From Planctomycetaceae bacterium (GTDB lineage: Bacteria > Planctomycetota > Planctomycetia > Planctomycetales > Planctomycetaceae), in NCBI GenBank assembly GCA_021732975.1, contig JAKFWC010000007.1:1-63051 (forward strand): a stretch of 63,051 nucleotides of DNA, in the 5' to 3' direction. A program made the position numbers and the translations under genes. The number at the start of each line of letters is the position of its first letter. The first letter of the stretch is position 1. The notes under the pieces are model-generated. The model saw only the letters and a program-made list of their open reading frames with translations. It was not told where the DNA came from and did no database searches. Below, one piece after another: positions 46,305 to 55,522 of this stretch.

Positions 46305-47471
46305 ATGCAATTACGGTCGCTCTGCATGTCGTTGCTATTCGTGAGTGCGGCAGGACTGCCGGGTTGGGCACAACGATTTCGATCGCCCGAGTTCGTTTCG
46401 CCTGAAGTCACCGCGGAGCGAACCATCATCTGCCGCATTCATGCTCCCAAGGCAGAAACCGTCCGCCTGTCGATTGGTGATGTTCCCGGCAGCGATCGCA
46501 GCGTGTCCGTGACCAAGGGCGACAACGGCGTGTGGGAAGCCAGCGTCGGTCCCGTTCCCGCCGGAGCGTACCGCTACACGTTTAACGTTGACGGCCTCAA
46601 CGTCGTCGATCCCCGCAATCCGGCCACCAGCGAGTCCAACTCCAGCACATCCAGCCTGGTGATCGTGCCAGGTTCAGACCTCTTCGACATGAAAGGTGTA
46701 CCGCACGGGACAGTCGCGGTCGTGAATTATTTTTCCACGACACTAAATCGCTTCCGGCGGATGCACGTCTACACGCCGCCCGGTTATGAACGGGGCGATG
46801 GCAAATATCCCGTGCTCTATCTGCTGCACGGTGCCGGCGATTCGGATGCGTCATGGAGCACAGTCGGCCGCGCGGGAATCATCCTCGACAACCTGATCGC
46901 CACTGGGAAAGCCAAACCGATGCTCGTCGTGATGCCCGCCGGACACACCGGGCCGTTCCGCTTCGGTCCGCCGGGCGAGGGAGGGAACGGGTTTGATCGC
47001 GGTCTCGATGAGTTCGTGGACGATTTTTCCAAGGAGGTGAGGCCATTCATCGAAAGCCATTATCGCACCATCAATGATCGGGCACATCGCGCGCTGGCCG
47101 GATTGTCGATGGGCGGCATTCAAACCTTGAGCATCGCCGCGGGGAATCTGACCGATTACGGCTACCTTGGCGTCTTCAGTTCGGGCATTCTCGGCATCGC
47201 GGGCCGCTTCGGAGGCGGTCCCCCCAATCGTGAATGGGAAGCGAAACATCAAGCGGCGCTGGATCACGCCGACGCCAAACAGGGGCTGCGATTAGTCTGG
47301 TTCGCCACCGGCAAGGACGATTTCCTGCTGAAAACATCACAGGCAACGGTGGTGATGCTGAAAGAGCACGGGTTCGACGTGAAGTACCAGGAAACCGATG
47401 GCGGCCACACCTGGCTCAACTGGCGCGACTATCTCAGCGAATTCGTCCCGAAATTGTTCACCGATCCGTAA
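46305..47471 (+). CDS. Secreted esterase, feruloyl/acetyl-xylan type
   Basis: A 388-residue alpha/beta hydrolase of the CE1/esterase-D type. Signal peptide 1-22 is followed by an immunoglobulin-like E-set domain (about 27-122, AGAYRYTFNVDGLNVVDPRNP) and the catalytic domain from about 140. YPVLYLLHGAGDSDASWSTVG, the nucleophile elbow GLSMGG (Ser268) and the late GGHTWLNWRDYL with the catalytic His are visible. This architecture is typical of enzymes that remove ferulic or acetic esters from plant or algal polysaccharides. AGGAGCTC provides the ribosome binding site. A miniature inverted repeat separates it from the TIM-barrel gene. Confidence 0.92.
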   Translation: MQLRSLCMSLLFVSAAGLPGWAQRFRSPEFVSPEVTAERTIICRIHAPKAETVRLSIGDVPGSDRSVSVTKGDNGVWEASVGPVPAGAYRYTFNVDGLNVVDPRNPATSESNSSTSSLVIVPGSDLFDMKGVPHGTVAVVNYFSTTLNRFRRMHVYTPPGYERGDGKYPVLYLLHGAGDSDASWSTVGRAGIILDNLIATGKAKPMLVVMPAGHTGPFRFGPPGEGGNGFDRGLDEFVDDFSKEVRPFIESHYRTINDRAHRALAGLSMGGIQTLSIAAGNLTDYGYLGVFSSGILGIAGRFGGGPPNREWEAKHQAALDHADAKQGLRLVWFATGKDDFLLKTSQATVVMLKEHGFDVKYQETDGGHTWLNWRDYLSEFVPKLFTDP

Positions 47472-47493
47472 CGCTTGCGGGATCATCGCCGGT

Positions 47494-47630
47494 TGTGCGC
47501 GGGTCTCCCGCCCCCGCACTTCTTCCGACCGCAGGTCTCCCGTTGTTGCCGTACGTTGTGATACTTCGACGAAAATGCGAAGAGGAGACCTTCGGTCGCA
47601 GCCAGTGCGGGGTCGGGAGACCCGCGCACA
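47494..47630. repeat. Inverted-repeat element, family C
   Basis: A 137-bp element with perfect 17-bp ends, TGTGCGCGGGTCTCCCG at 47494-47510 and its complement at 47614-47630. Inner pairings CCCCGCACT/AGTGCGGGG and GACCGCAGGTCTCC/GGAGACCTTCGGTC extend the fold. It lies in the gap between two co-directional genes. Confidence 0.8.
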
Positions 47631-47737
47631 GCACAGCCCGTGCACCGCGTGATCCGGGGTTCCCTTGCGATCAGACCGCGGACTGATCAACCTTTCTGAA
47701 TATCGTGCCTGATCAATTCTCGAACTCGGACACTCCT

Positions 47738-48694
47738 ATGTCGGATACGTCTTCCCTCAGCCGTCGTTCCCTGTTGACCGCCGGGGCGACTGCCACCGTG
47801 GCGGCAATGCTGCCCACCAATAGCGCTGTCGCTGCGGAGTCAGCCCCGATCATCACACCTCCCGCGGGCAAGCGGATTCTGCTGTCGTGCAAGCTGGGGA
47901 TGATCGCCAAGAAGTCGCCCGAAGGGAATGACTACACGATCGTCGAACGGCTGAAACTCGCGAAGGAAGCCGGTTTCGACGGCGTTGACTTTGATGAAGC
48001 GGGCAACTTCACACCGGAACAAGCGCGTGACGCCGTGCGGGAATCGGGCGTCTTCGTTCACAACGCCATCAATCATGCCCACTGGGGTCAACGGCTCACC
48101 AGCGCGAACGAAACCGAACGGACCACCGGCCGCAACAACATCGCCCATTGTCTGCGGGTCTCGCATGCGGCGGGCGGCAGCGGTGTCCTCATCGTCATCG
48201 GCAAGGGTGACGACGGCCCGGAAGCGGAGATCGAAGACCGCGCCCGCAAAGAGATCAAGCAGCTCATTCCGCTTGCCGCATCGCTTGGCCAGATGATTCT
48301 CTTCGAGAACGTCTGGAACAAGATGCACTACGATCACGACGCCCCGCCGGAACAGACCGCGGACCGGTTCATCAAGTTCGTGGACAGCTTCAACAGTCCG
48401 TGGATCGGCATGTACTACGACATCGGCAACCACTGGAAATACGGCCAGCCGCGCGAATGGCTGAAGGCGTTCGGTCACCGGGCCGTGAAACTCGACGTGA
48501 AGGGCTTCAGCCGGGCGAAGAACAAGTTCGTGGACATCACTTCCGAAGACGACGACCTGCCGTGGGGCGAAGTGCAGAAGGGTCTCGAAGACATCGGCTT
48601 CACCGGTTGGACCACCGCGGAAGTCGGCGGCGGCGGATTGGAACGGCTGACGATCGTCCGCAAGCAGATGGAGAAGGCGTTTGGGTTGGTGTAG
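47738..48694 (+). CDS. Sugar-phosphate isomerase/epimerase-like TIM barrel, Tat-exported
   Basis: A 318-residue xylose-isomerase-like TIM-barrel protein. A Tat signal SRRSLLTAGATATVAAM lies near 8-24. The barrel begins LLSCKLGMIAKKSP and contains EAGFDGVDFDEAG, NAINHAHWGQRL, VLIVIGKGDDG, LFENVWNKMHYDH (metal-binding Glu), GMYYDIGNHWKYG (metal-binding Asp) and TAEVGGGG. Planctomycetes encode many exported relatives, presumed sugar isomerases or 3-keto-sugar enzymes. An in-frame GTG at 47705 is an alternative start. A REP-type element begins 17 bases after the stop. Confidence 0.88.
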   Translation: MSDTSSLSRRSLLTAGATATVAAMLPTNSAVAAESAPIITPPAGKRILLSCKLGMIAKKSPEGNDYTIVERLKLAKEAGFDGVDFDEAGNFTPEQARDAVRESGVFVHNAINHAHWGQRLTSANETERTTGRNNIAHCLRVSHAAGGSGVLIVIGKGDDGPEAEIEDRARKEIKQLIPLAASLGQMILFENVWNKMHYDHDAPPEQTADRFIKFVDSFNSPWIGMYYDIGNHWKYGQPREWLKAFGHRAVKLDVKGFSRAKNKFVDITSEDDDLPWGEVQKGLEDIGFTGWTTAEVGGGGLERLTIVRKQMEKAFGLV

Positions 48695-48710
48695 GTGAAA
48701 TGTCCGCACA

Positions 48711-49366
48711 ACTCGTTCCCACGCTCCGCGTGGGAACGCACGGCCGAGACGCTCCGCGTCGTCTTCGGAGCCACAACATGCCCCGCTCCCGCTATCGCAT
48801 CTTCGAGGACAAATACCCGCACTTCGTCACCTGCACAGTGGTCGGCTGGCTCCCGGTCTTCATGCGTCCCGAAGTTGTGGAGATCCTGCTCGACTCACTC
48901 CGTTTCCTGCAAGGTGAACGTGGCCTGCAATTGTTCGGTTACGTCATCATGGAGAATCATCTGCATCTGATTGCAAAAGCCGACGAACTGGCCGAACGGA
49001 TCGGCCAGTTCAAATCGTTCACTGCTCGAAATATCATCGACTTGCTGATGCGGAGAGCGGAAACTGGACTGCTGCAAGAACTCCGGTTTCAGAAGCGGAA
49101 TCATAAATCGGACCGCGAGTTTCAATTCTGGGAGGAAGGGAGCCATCCGCAGCAGATTGATTCGGACGAGATGATGCTGCAGAAACTGGAGTACATTCAT
49201 CAAAACCCGCTGCGGCGAGGCTACATTGATGAACCAACGCACTGGCGGTACTCGAGCGCTCGCAATTATGCTCGCCAGAAGGGGTTGCTGGACGTGGTGA
49301 CTGACTGGTGACGGCGACGCAGAGCGTCGCGGCCGTGCGTTCCCACGCGGAGCGTGGGAACGAGTT
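48711..49366 (+). mobile_element. REP-associated transposase with flanking inverted REP palindromes
   Basis: The element holds one gene (48778-49311) between two inverted copies of a double hairpin. On the left are CGTTCCCACGC/GCGTGGGAACG (48714-48738) and GACGC/GCGTC (48748-48760). On the right the same two appear reversed (GACGC/GCGTC just after the stop, and 49338-49362). This is the layout of a RAYT mobilising its own REP sequences. A copy without the gene is at 4466-4594. Confidence 0.88.
48778..49311 (+). CDS. REP-associated tyrosine transposase (RAYT, Y1 family)
   Basis: A 177-residue IS200-like single-strand transposase domain. The metal-binding HUH motif is HLH at 61-63 within YVIMENHLHLIAK. 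The start PHFVTCTVVGWLPVF and the C-terminal EYIHQNPLRRGYIDEPTHWRYSSARNY, with the Tyr-rich catalytic helix, are family hallmarks. RAYTs recognise REP hairpins as single-stranded DNA and are usually single-copy, domesticated-looking genes. The reading frame is open further upstream through the left REP and the preceding gene, so the ATG right after the palindrome was taken as the start. It looks intact. Confidence 0.92.
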   Translation: MPRSRYRIFEDKYPHFVTCTVVGWLPVFMRPEVVEILLDSLRFLQGERGLQLFGYVIMENHLHLIAKADELAERIGQFKSFTARNIIDLLMRRAETGLLQELRFQKRNHKSDREFQFWEEGSHPQQIDSDEMMLQKLEYIHQNPLRRGYIDEPTHWRYSSARNYARQKGLLDVVTDW

Positions 49367-49395
49367 AAGCCCCGGCCGCCCGTCGCGGAAGACTT

Positions 49396-49662
49396 TCAAT
49401 ACGCCGACTGCCCGTCAGCCGAGCGTTGTTTGCTTTCGACTGGCGGCTCTTGAGCCATACGAACCATTTGCACCAACCATTTCTTGACTGCCGGAAACTG
49501 GGGAGCACAGGCGCTCAACAAGAACCCCAAACCCATCAACGCGGCAGCCAAAGCCGCCAGCAGCAGCGGAATGTAGAACAGCTGCAAGAAACCCTGCGAG
49601 CAGGTGAAAATGCAGAATACCGCGAGGAAGAAGTACCCCAATGCCAGCGCATGTTTTTGCAT
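49396..49662 (-). CDS. Small membrane protein
   Basis: An 88-residue protein with two transmembrane helices (about 7-25 and 28-52) and a polar C-terminus. No family was recognised. An AAAGGCGAG stretch about 6 bases before the ATG is a fair ribosome binding site. It lies between the REP element and a gene-free stretch before ychF. Confidence 0.55.
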   Translation of the reverse strand: MQKHALALGYFFLAVFCIFTCSQGFLQLFYIPLLLAALAAALMGLGFLLSACAPQFPAVKKWLVQMVRMAQEPPVESKQRSADGQSAY

Positions 49663-50103
49663 GACGTACTCGCCTTTGCTGACCAGACTGCATGGTGTCG
49701 TGGTTGGTGTTCCGTGATCGAACGGCCGAACAACCTCGCGGTGGATTGCAGTTCTGTGGTTGATCGGCCAATTGGGGATTCTCTGAACGGACTGCTCAGA
49801 GGATACTCGAAAGCTGGCGAGTGTCAATCTCTTGGCACGATTGCACTTGTGGAGTTCTCCCGTGGCGCAAATCGACGGAGCAATTCTTGCGCAGTAAATG
49901 GAGTGGCATGAAGCTCCTGCATCAGTATGAAGGATTGGCCCCGCGGATGATCCAGACGTACCGTCTCTGCCTCCATTCCGTCTCTCAAGCAAGCTGGTAT
50001 GGAATCGTCTCCGCAAGTGCCTGCCGCGTGACATTCTCCGCCCGGTCTGTTATCACTTTCCGATCTGTTATTCGGAATTCTCGGTCGAGGTCGGTGCGGT
50101 CAC
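49663..50103. other. Intergenic, no feature seen
   Basis: About 440 bases without a supportable gene, between the small membrane protein and ychF, which are divergent. The promoters of both should be here. No repeat or RNA gene was recognised. Confidence 0.4.
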
Positions 50104-51195
50104 ATGGAAGTCGGAATTGTCGGGTTGCCCAATGTGGGCAAGAGTACGTTGTTCAATGCCCTCACATCGTCGAAGTCGGCGCAGAGCGCGAATTATCCAT
50201 TCTGCACCATCGAGCCAAACGAGGGGATCGTCGCGATTCCTGACGATCGACTGCGGCGGATCAGTCAGTACATCGTACCGAAGAAGCTCGTGCCGACGGC
50301 TCTCAAGCTCGTCGACATCGCCGGCATTGTAAAGGGGGCCAGTGAAGGGCAGGGGCTCGGCAACAAGTTCCTCAGCCACATCCGTGAAGTGGACGCCATT
50401 CTGCAGGTCGTCCGCTGTTTCGATGACCCGGACGTGATCCACGTTTCCGGCAAAGTTGACCCGGTGTCGGACATCGAGACTATCGAAATCGAGCTGATGC
50501 TGGCCGACATGCAGACGCTCGACAATTCGCATTCCAAAGCGGAGCGGGCGGCCAAAAGCGGCGACAAAGAAGCCAAGCTGCGCGTCGATGTGATCAAGAA
50601 GTGTCTGGCCCATCTGCAAACCGATCAACCGCTGCGGAAACTGGAATTCGACGAGAACGAAAAGAAAGTCGTGTCGAGCTTCGGCCTGATGACGGCGAAG
50701 TCGATTCTGTATGTTGCCAATGTCGACGAGAACGATCTCGAAGGCAAAGGCCCGCTCGTGATGCAGTGCCGTGAGTTCGCTGCGAAGGTCGGAGCCGGAG
50801 TTGTTCCTGTCTGCGCGAAACTCGAAGCAGAAATCGCGGAACTCGAAGAAGCTGACCGCAAGGAGATGCTCGATTCCGTCGGGTTAGCCGAACCCGCCCT
50901 CGGTGTGGTCGCGCGGGAAGCGTATCGCGTGCTCGGCATGCAGAGTTACTTCACCGCAGGGGAAATCGAAGTGCGCGCGTGGCCAATCCCCATCGGCGCC
51001 ACCGCTCCGCAAGCCGCCGGGGTGATTCACACCGACTTTGAGAAGGGCTTCATCCGCGCGGAAATCTACACGCTGCCCGATCTGGAGCAGTACAAGAGCG
51101 AAAAAGAAATCCGCAACGCCGGCAAGCTCCGCGTCGAGGGCAAAGCGTACGTCATGCAAGATGGTGACATCTGCCACTTCCTGTTCAATAATTGA
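50104..51195 (+). CDS. ychF: Redox-regulated ribosome-binding P-loop ATPase YchF
   Basis: A 363-residue OBG-type P-loop protein, a conserved translation-associated ATPase that binds ribosomes. G1 is GLPNVGKST (7-15). [22 protein letters not shown] covers G3 (DIAG). The altered G4 is VANVDE, where classical GTPases have NKxD, which explains its ATP preference. The C-terminal TGS domain holds [32 protein letters not shown]. It is the last core gene before the accessory zone. A CCCCCTGA/TCAGGGGG hairpin lies 160 bases downstream. Confidence 0.96.
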   Translation: MEVGIVGLPNVGKSTLFNALTSSKSAQSANYPFCTIEPNEGIVAIPDDRLRRISQYIVPKKLVPTALKLVDIAGIVKGASEGQGLGNKFLSHIREVDAILQVVRCFDDPDVIHVSGKVDPVSDIETIEIELMLADMQTLDNSHSKAERAAKSGDKEAKLRVDVIKKCLAHLQTDQPLRKLEFDENEKKVVSSFGLMTAKSILYVANVDENDLEGKGPLVMQCREFAAKVGAGVVPVCAKLEAEIAELEEADRKEMLDSVGLAEPALGVVAREAYRVLGMQSYFTAGEIEVRAWPIPIGATAPQAAGVIHTDFEKGFIRAEIYTLPDLEQYKSEKEIRNAGKLRVEGKAYVMQDGDICHFLFNN

Positions 51196-51484
51196 TTCCG
51201 CGAAGCGGCGCGATGGCTCATCACGAACGACTCTTTGTGATTCACGATTCCTGGTTGAATTGAAGAGGCGGATGTCGCGACTTTGTTGCACGCTCAATTC
51301 TTGGGATCGCGCGATGGTTTCATCGCTGGATGCAGTTCCCATCCCCCAGAAACGAAGCCCCCCCTGAATTGATCAGGGGGTTCCGGAAAGCTGTCACATT
51401 GTTGGCCTTGGCCAGACGTACTTGTGGCTTCGTTGACCGGGTATCGACACGGACAGTCGCCACATCCGCAGCGGTCGCCTGTGG
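51196..51484. other. Intergenic with hairpin
   Basis: No gene is visible. An 8-bp hairpin, CCCCCTGA (51360-51367) with TCAGGGGG (51373-51380), may end ychF transcription, though no T run follows. Confidence 0.4.
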
Positions 51485-51712
51485 GTGGAGAGACTTGCAC
51501 CGGGGGAACCCTTGTTCCCAAAGCTGGCCCGTCGGCGAACCTGGCTAATGGTTAAAAAGAACCAGGGACGGGCGGGTATCCCGTACATCACTCCGGAGGG
51601 GTGGCTGAAGAGTTTGCGCGTATCGACTTGCGTACGGTTTGCGACATCACGGACAATCGTGCTCAACTGGAAAAGCACGCTCTGCTGTTTATACGATGGT
51701 TTTTGCCCATAG
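51485..51712 (+). pseudogene. Tyrosine recombinase (integrase) remnant
   Basis: The frame encodes a fragment beginning near LAPGEPLFPKLARRRTWLMV and continuing KKNQGRAGIPYITPEG (51500-51602). This matches the segment that precedes the active-site FHxxRHT region in planctomycete tyrosine-type integrases. The expected DFHAAGRHTHITELL part does not follow, and no Arg/His/Tyr catalytic set is present, so this is a short remnant. It marks past integration beside ychF, at the edge of the accessory zone. Confidence 0.6.
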
Positions 51713-51737
51713 CAACGCCCCAATACAGTGATGCGAA

Positions 51738-52343
51738 ATGAATGCCAAGGAATTGCCGAGACTTGATAGTTTGCTGACAAATTCGAGCCTATTACAGCGT
51801 GCGCAGCAGTCGGATATTCACGCTTGGGAACGCCTGGCAGCGCTGTACACGCCTCTCATTTATCGTTGGTGCCGAATACATGGGCTCCAGCCTGCCGATG
51901 CAGAAAATGTGGGGCAAGATGTGCTGTTGACGTTGTACCGAAGTCTACCCGCCTTCGAAATTCGGCCGGAAAATGGCTCCTTCCGTGGTTGGCTGCGAAC
52001 AATCGTCATAAATAAGGTGCGCGACCATGCACGCCGGAAATCGCAACAAGCGGCAGCGATTGGTGGGAGCGATTCGCTGGTTATCTTACAAAGGGTGGCA
52101 GACTCGGATGCCGCAATAAGTGAACCGCAACAGGAAATCAGCCTGCTCTTTCTGCGGGCAGTCGAATTAATCCGCTCTGAGTTCAGCGAACGCGACTGGC
52201 GAGTGTTTCAAAGGGTTGTCATCGATAATTTTCCAGCGAGGGATGTAGCGTCGGAGATGGACCTGACTGTCAATACGGTCTACCTTGTCAAATCGCGCAT
52301 CCTCTGTCGACTTAAGGCAGAGTTTGTGGGACTCATCGACTGA
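51738..52343 (+). CDS. ECF sigma factor, planctomycete kinase-associated type
   Basis: A 201-residue sigma-70 family ECF factor. Region 2: WERLAALYTPLIYRWCRIHGLQPADAENVGQDVLLTLYRSL and FRGWLRTIVINKVRDHARR (parts of the typical planctomycete GLxxxDAxDxxQxV pattern). Region 4: FSERDWRVFQRVVIDNFPARDVASEMDLTVNTVYLVKSRIL, a helix-turn-helix. It is followed 22 bases later by a gene fusing a zinc-finger anti-sigma-like domain to a Ser/Thr kinase, so the pair is probably one signalling unit. Confidence 0.92.
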   Translation: MNAKELPRLDSLLTNSSLLQRAQQSDIHAWERLAALYTPLIYRWCRIHGLQPADAENVGQDVLLTLYRSLPAFEIRPENGSFRGWLRTIVINKVRDHARRKSQQAAAIGGSDSLVILQRVADSDAAISEPQQEISLLFLRAVELIRSEFSERDWRVFQRVVIDNFPARDVASEMDLTVNTVYLVKSRILCRLKAEFVGLID

Positions 52344-52365
52344 ATTCTCGACCGAGAGGATTGCT

Positions 52366-54621
52366 GTGAACGCGATTCCGCAGCAAGTAAAGTCTTGCGA
52401 CTGCCCTTCGTTGGATCAGATCCTGGCGTGCCTGTTGGGAACTCTGGATAACGACGAAACCGCGGGAATTCGGGAACACAGCCGCAACTGCTCAACCTGC
52501 GGAGATCTTCTTGAAACACTGGTGTCAGGATGCTTCGAGGAAGACCTCTGTCGGATCTTGCAGAATTGTCCGCCGACCGATGACTATCGCAAGGAAATCG
52601 AACTTCAACGACTTGAAGCGTGGGCCGCTCAATTGGGAGATGAGGAGGTCCGTGCCCGCTCTGCCGAGTATTCGACGGGACCTTGGCGAATCGGACGGTA
52701 CGCCATGGAATCACCGATCGGCGAGGGAGGCTTCGGTTGCGTATGGCGCGCGTTTGACACGGAACTCCAACGTCCCGTGGCCATTAAAGTCGCTCACGTC
52801 TATCGGCTCATCTCCGAGACAGCGAAGCAGCGGTTTCTCAACGAGGCGCAAACGGTGGCTCGCCTGGAGCATCCGGGACTCGTGCCCATCTTCGACGCCG
52901 GACAAACCAACGACGGCGTACCTTACATCGTGTCAAAGCTCATCGCCGGAGAGAGCTTGGCCGTACGCCTTCAGTCGACTCGGCAGCCCTTCACGTCTGA
53001 GGAGGCGGCGAACCTTGTCGCAGCCCTCGCGGACGCTCTCGACTATGCTCACTCGCAAGGCGTGGTACATCGCGATGTCAAATCAGCCAATGTGCTCCTG
53101 ACCCACGATGGTGCTCCTCTGCTGACCGACTTCGGTCTCGCCAAGACCGAGACGAACGAGGATGCACTCACACAGACCGGCCAAATCCTCGGCACTTTGG
53201 CCTATATGTCCCCCGAACAGGCGCGCGGTGATAGTCGCAAGGCGGATCGACGGAGTGATGTCTATTCTCTCGGTGTCATCTTGTATGAGCTGCTCGGCCA
53301 AAGGCGACCCTTTGGAGGTGATCGTGAGCAACTTGTTCACCAGATACTCACGTTGTCCCCACCTCCACTGCCGAAGAGCCCGGTGAAAAGAAACCTCAAT
53401 GCCATCTGCATGAAATGCCTGGAGAAAGATCCTGAGGCTCGCTATAGAACGGCTAAAGAACTGGCGGACGATTTGCGGCGCTATCTATCGGGCAATAACG
53501 TTGCCGCGCTACGCGATCGTCTCCCGCGCAGCATCCGCAGGCTCGTCACGCGGCGAAAAGTTTTGTTTGCAGCCGGGGGCGCGTTTGCCGGGCTGGCCGC
53601 TCTCACCTGGAATCCCCGCACTGTCCGATTGCGGACGGTGATGTTCGAGACCGACCCAGCTGATGCCCGCGTAGCGATCGTCCGTATCGATGAACTTACA
53701 AATCAGCCGATTCCAACTTCCGTGCAGTTGATTGAAGCTGGGATGCCAAAGCAGGCGTTATTAGAACCGGGGGTCTATCGGATTGAGCTGCAAACCTCCG
53801 ACAATCAGTTCCAAGAATGCTACCGGACGGTACCCCGGCCCGATCAGGTTCCGCGTAAGCACCCCCATCGGCAATGGGAAGTCATGTGGAACGGCACGAT
53901 TGCGTGGCCGCCATTAGTCATTTCCCCAATACCGCAAGACATGCAATTGGCGTATTTCAAGGGAGGGACATTTATCGCTGGTGCCCATCCTCGAGGCCTC
54001 AAGGCTCGATCGGGACAAGGCATCATCAAACAGCGCCGAGTCATCCAGCCGTTTTACGTACAAACGACCGAGGTGACAATTGCACAATACAAAACCGTAA
54101 TGTCTCGTCTTCCACGAGATTTTTCGGAATCAGCCTACGCTCAAGTCGCTAAAAATGATTGGCCCGTCACTCAGGTCACATTTGACGAGGCCATCGAGTT
54201 CTGCGAGCGGGCCGGATTGCGGCTGCCCACGGAATTCGAGTACGAATACGCGGCAACAAGTGCCGGACGGTGGCCCTATCCATGGGGTGAATCTCCACCA
54301 GTGTCATGGACCTACGGCCCTGTTGATCATACAACTTTAGATCGCACTGGAACACAACCCCCGATTCTCGGACTCTATTCCAACGTGGGGGAATGGACGG
54401 ATTCTTCCCCCACAGAAGAGCACTCTGCTCTTGCTGCACCGACCAACATCGAACAATTCCGCGTCGTTCGGGGTGGTCCCAAATCTGTTCTTGAAGCGGC
54501 CCCACAGGATAAGGAAATCGCCTACGGGGCCTGCTGGGGTTCGTACTACTCGATTGATGAAGTTCGACGAGGTCTGGGATTTCGCTGCGCGCGCAGCGCA
54601 AAGCCACACTTTCTTGATTGA
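52366..54621 (+). CDS. Zinc-finger/Ser-Thr kinase/FGE-like fusion, membrane protein
   Basis: A 751-residue protein. Residues about 10-50 carry an anti-sigma-like zinc motif H38-x3-C42-x2-C45 (EHSRNCSTCG). A kinase domain lies at about 113-375: GEGGFG, VAIKVAH (Lys141), HRDVKSAN (235-242), DFGLAKT (255-261), SPEQARG. It looks active. A transmembrane segment lies near 398-415 (KVLFAAGGAFAGLAALTW). A PEGA-like linker precedes an FGE/sulfatase-modifying-factor domain (about 525-745: FKGGTFIAG, PVTQVTFDEAIEFCERAGLRLPTEFEYEYAA split at 20, YPWGE, NVGEWT, RVVRGG, GFRC). The GTG start at 52366 has GAGAGGA five bases upstream. It probably senses an envelope signal and controls the upstream sigma factor. 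Confidence 0.88.
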   Translation: MNAIPQQVKSCDCPSLDQILACLLGTLDNDETAGIREHSRNCSTCGDLLETLVSGCFEEDLCRILQNCPPTDDYRKEIELQRLEAWAAQLGDEEVRARSAEYSTGPWRIGRYAMESPIGEGGFGCVWRAFDTELQRPVAIKVAHVYRLISETAKQRFLNEAQTVARLEHPGLVPIFDAGQTNDGVPYIVSKLIAGESLAVRLQSTRQPFTSEEAANLVAALADALDYAHSQGVVHRDVKSANVLLTHDGAPLLTDFGLAKTETNEDALTQTGQILGTLAYMSPEQARGDSRKADRRSDVYSLGVILYELLGQRRPFGGDREQLVHQILTLSPPPLPKSPVKRNLNAICMKCLEKDPEARYRTAKELADDLRRYLSGNNVAALRDRLPRSIRRLVTRRKVLFAAGGAFAGLAALTWNPRTVRLRTVMFETDPADARVAIVRIDELTNQPIPTSVQLIEAGMPKQALLEPGVYRIELQTSDNQFQECYRTVPRPDQVPRKHPHRQWEVMWNGTIAWPPLVISPIPQDMQLAYFKGGTFIAGAHPRGLKARSGQGIIKQRRVIQPFYVQTTEVTIAQYKTVMSRLPRDFSESAYAQVAKNDWPVTQVTFDEAIEFCERAGLRLPTEFEYEYAATSAGRWPYPWGESPPVSWTYGPVDHTTLDRTGTQPPILGLYSNVGEWTDSSPTEEHSALAAPTNIEQFRVVRGGPKSVLEAAPQDKEIAYGACWGSYYSIDEVRRGLGFRCARSAKPHFLD

Positions 54622-54739
54622 GCAGCATACACTGTGGCTAGGGGCGGAATCCTTTTGCATGACTTGGCCCGACGAAGGGTGCTCCTCCAGCACAGTCCGA
54701 TCAGCCGCCAGATTCTTCTCTTCGGCATCTCTGACTTCA

Positions 54740-55522
54740 TCACGGATTCTTCGTTGAAACGCGGCTTGGGCGATTTCGCGGGCGGGGAAACCCCCGTTTG
54801 CCAGTGATCTCGATGAGGATGTCTTCGCCTAATTTTGACGCCTCGGCACGTCTCGGGTCTTGATCGCTGATGTGTTTTAATTCCATCTCATAATTCCAAG
54901 TCCAGCTCTGGCGACTATTGAGTTCCTGTCCCACATAACGCACGCGATCCTGAACGTCCGGGTGCGTAAGCTTCAGAATTCGAAAATAGCGGTATTGAGC
55001 CCCGCCATTTATCGTCAGCCTGGCAATCGAATCTTCCCGAACCAGCGCTCCGTTTACTCCTCTGGGATGGCTGGTGTTGAACGTGTCAGCTTGATTCTGG
55101 CCCTGTCCGGGAGCACCACCCTGTCGTTGCGGACCGACATACTCTTCGATTTCTGCCAATTCCCATTGATCAATCCCTCCACGATATTTCGACTCTGAAC
55201 GCTTTAAAAAAGTAATTGGAGACAGACACTCTTCTATGCCATTGACACGGTTGCACCCGTTGCCTAAGTCATGATCGGTGTTTGATGACGCGCCATAAAA
55301 ACCGCCGAGCATGCAGCCGTCACACAGCGAGCCCCCATAGTAATTGACACCATTCCATTGTCCCCAAAAACTCATCGGACAGATGTATTCACAGTCGACC
55401 GCAGCAGCCTCTTCCCCATCCGTCGCTTTTTGCGCGGCGGATTGAGGAGATTCATTGCACAACCCCAAGCCCAGCGACACGACACTTCCAACGAACGCCA
55501 TCACGCACAGACGAATTGACAT
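54740..55522 (-). CDS. Secreted Cys-containing protein of unknown function
   Basis: A 260-residue protein with a signal peptide (hydrophobic 4-21). The mature part has a Cys-rich segment (DCEYICPMSFWGQWNG, CDGCMLGGFYG, NGCNRVNGIEECL) with about seven Cys, perhaps disulfide-bonded, then a C-terminal half with RYFRILKLTHPDVQDRVRYVG and an Arg/Pro-rich end. I recognise no family. The GGAGGGG before the ATG supports the start. It converges with the kinase gene. Confidence 0.65.
   Translation of the reverse strand: MSIRLCVMAFVGSVVSLGLGLCNESPQSAAQKATDGEEAAAVDCEYICPMSFWGQWNGVNYYGGSLCDGCMLGGFYGASSNTDHDLGNGCNRVNGIEECLSPITFLKRSESKYRGGIDQWELAEIEEYVGPQRQGGAPGQGQNQADTFNTSHPRGVNGALVREDSIARLTINGGAQYRYFRILKLTHPDVQDRVRYVGQELNSRQSWTWNYEMELKHISDQDPRRAEASKLGEDILIEITGKRGFPRPRNRPSRVSTKNP

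Noticed and set aside
49663..50034. Upstream extension of the small membrane protein frame
   Set aside because: The frame stays open for 124 more codons, but the translation is Arg/Cys/His-rich without pattern. The ATG at 49662 has a ribosome binding site.
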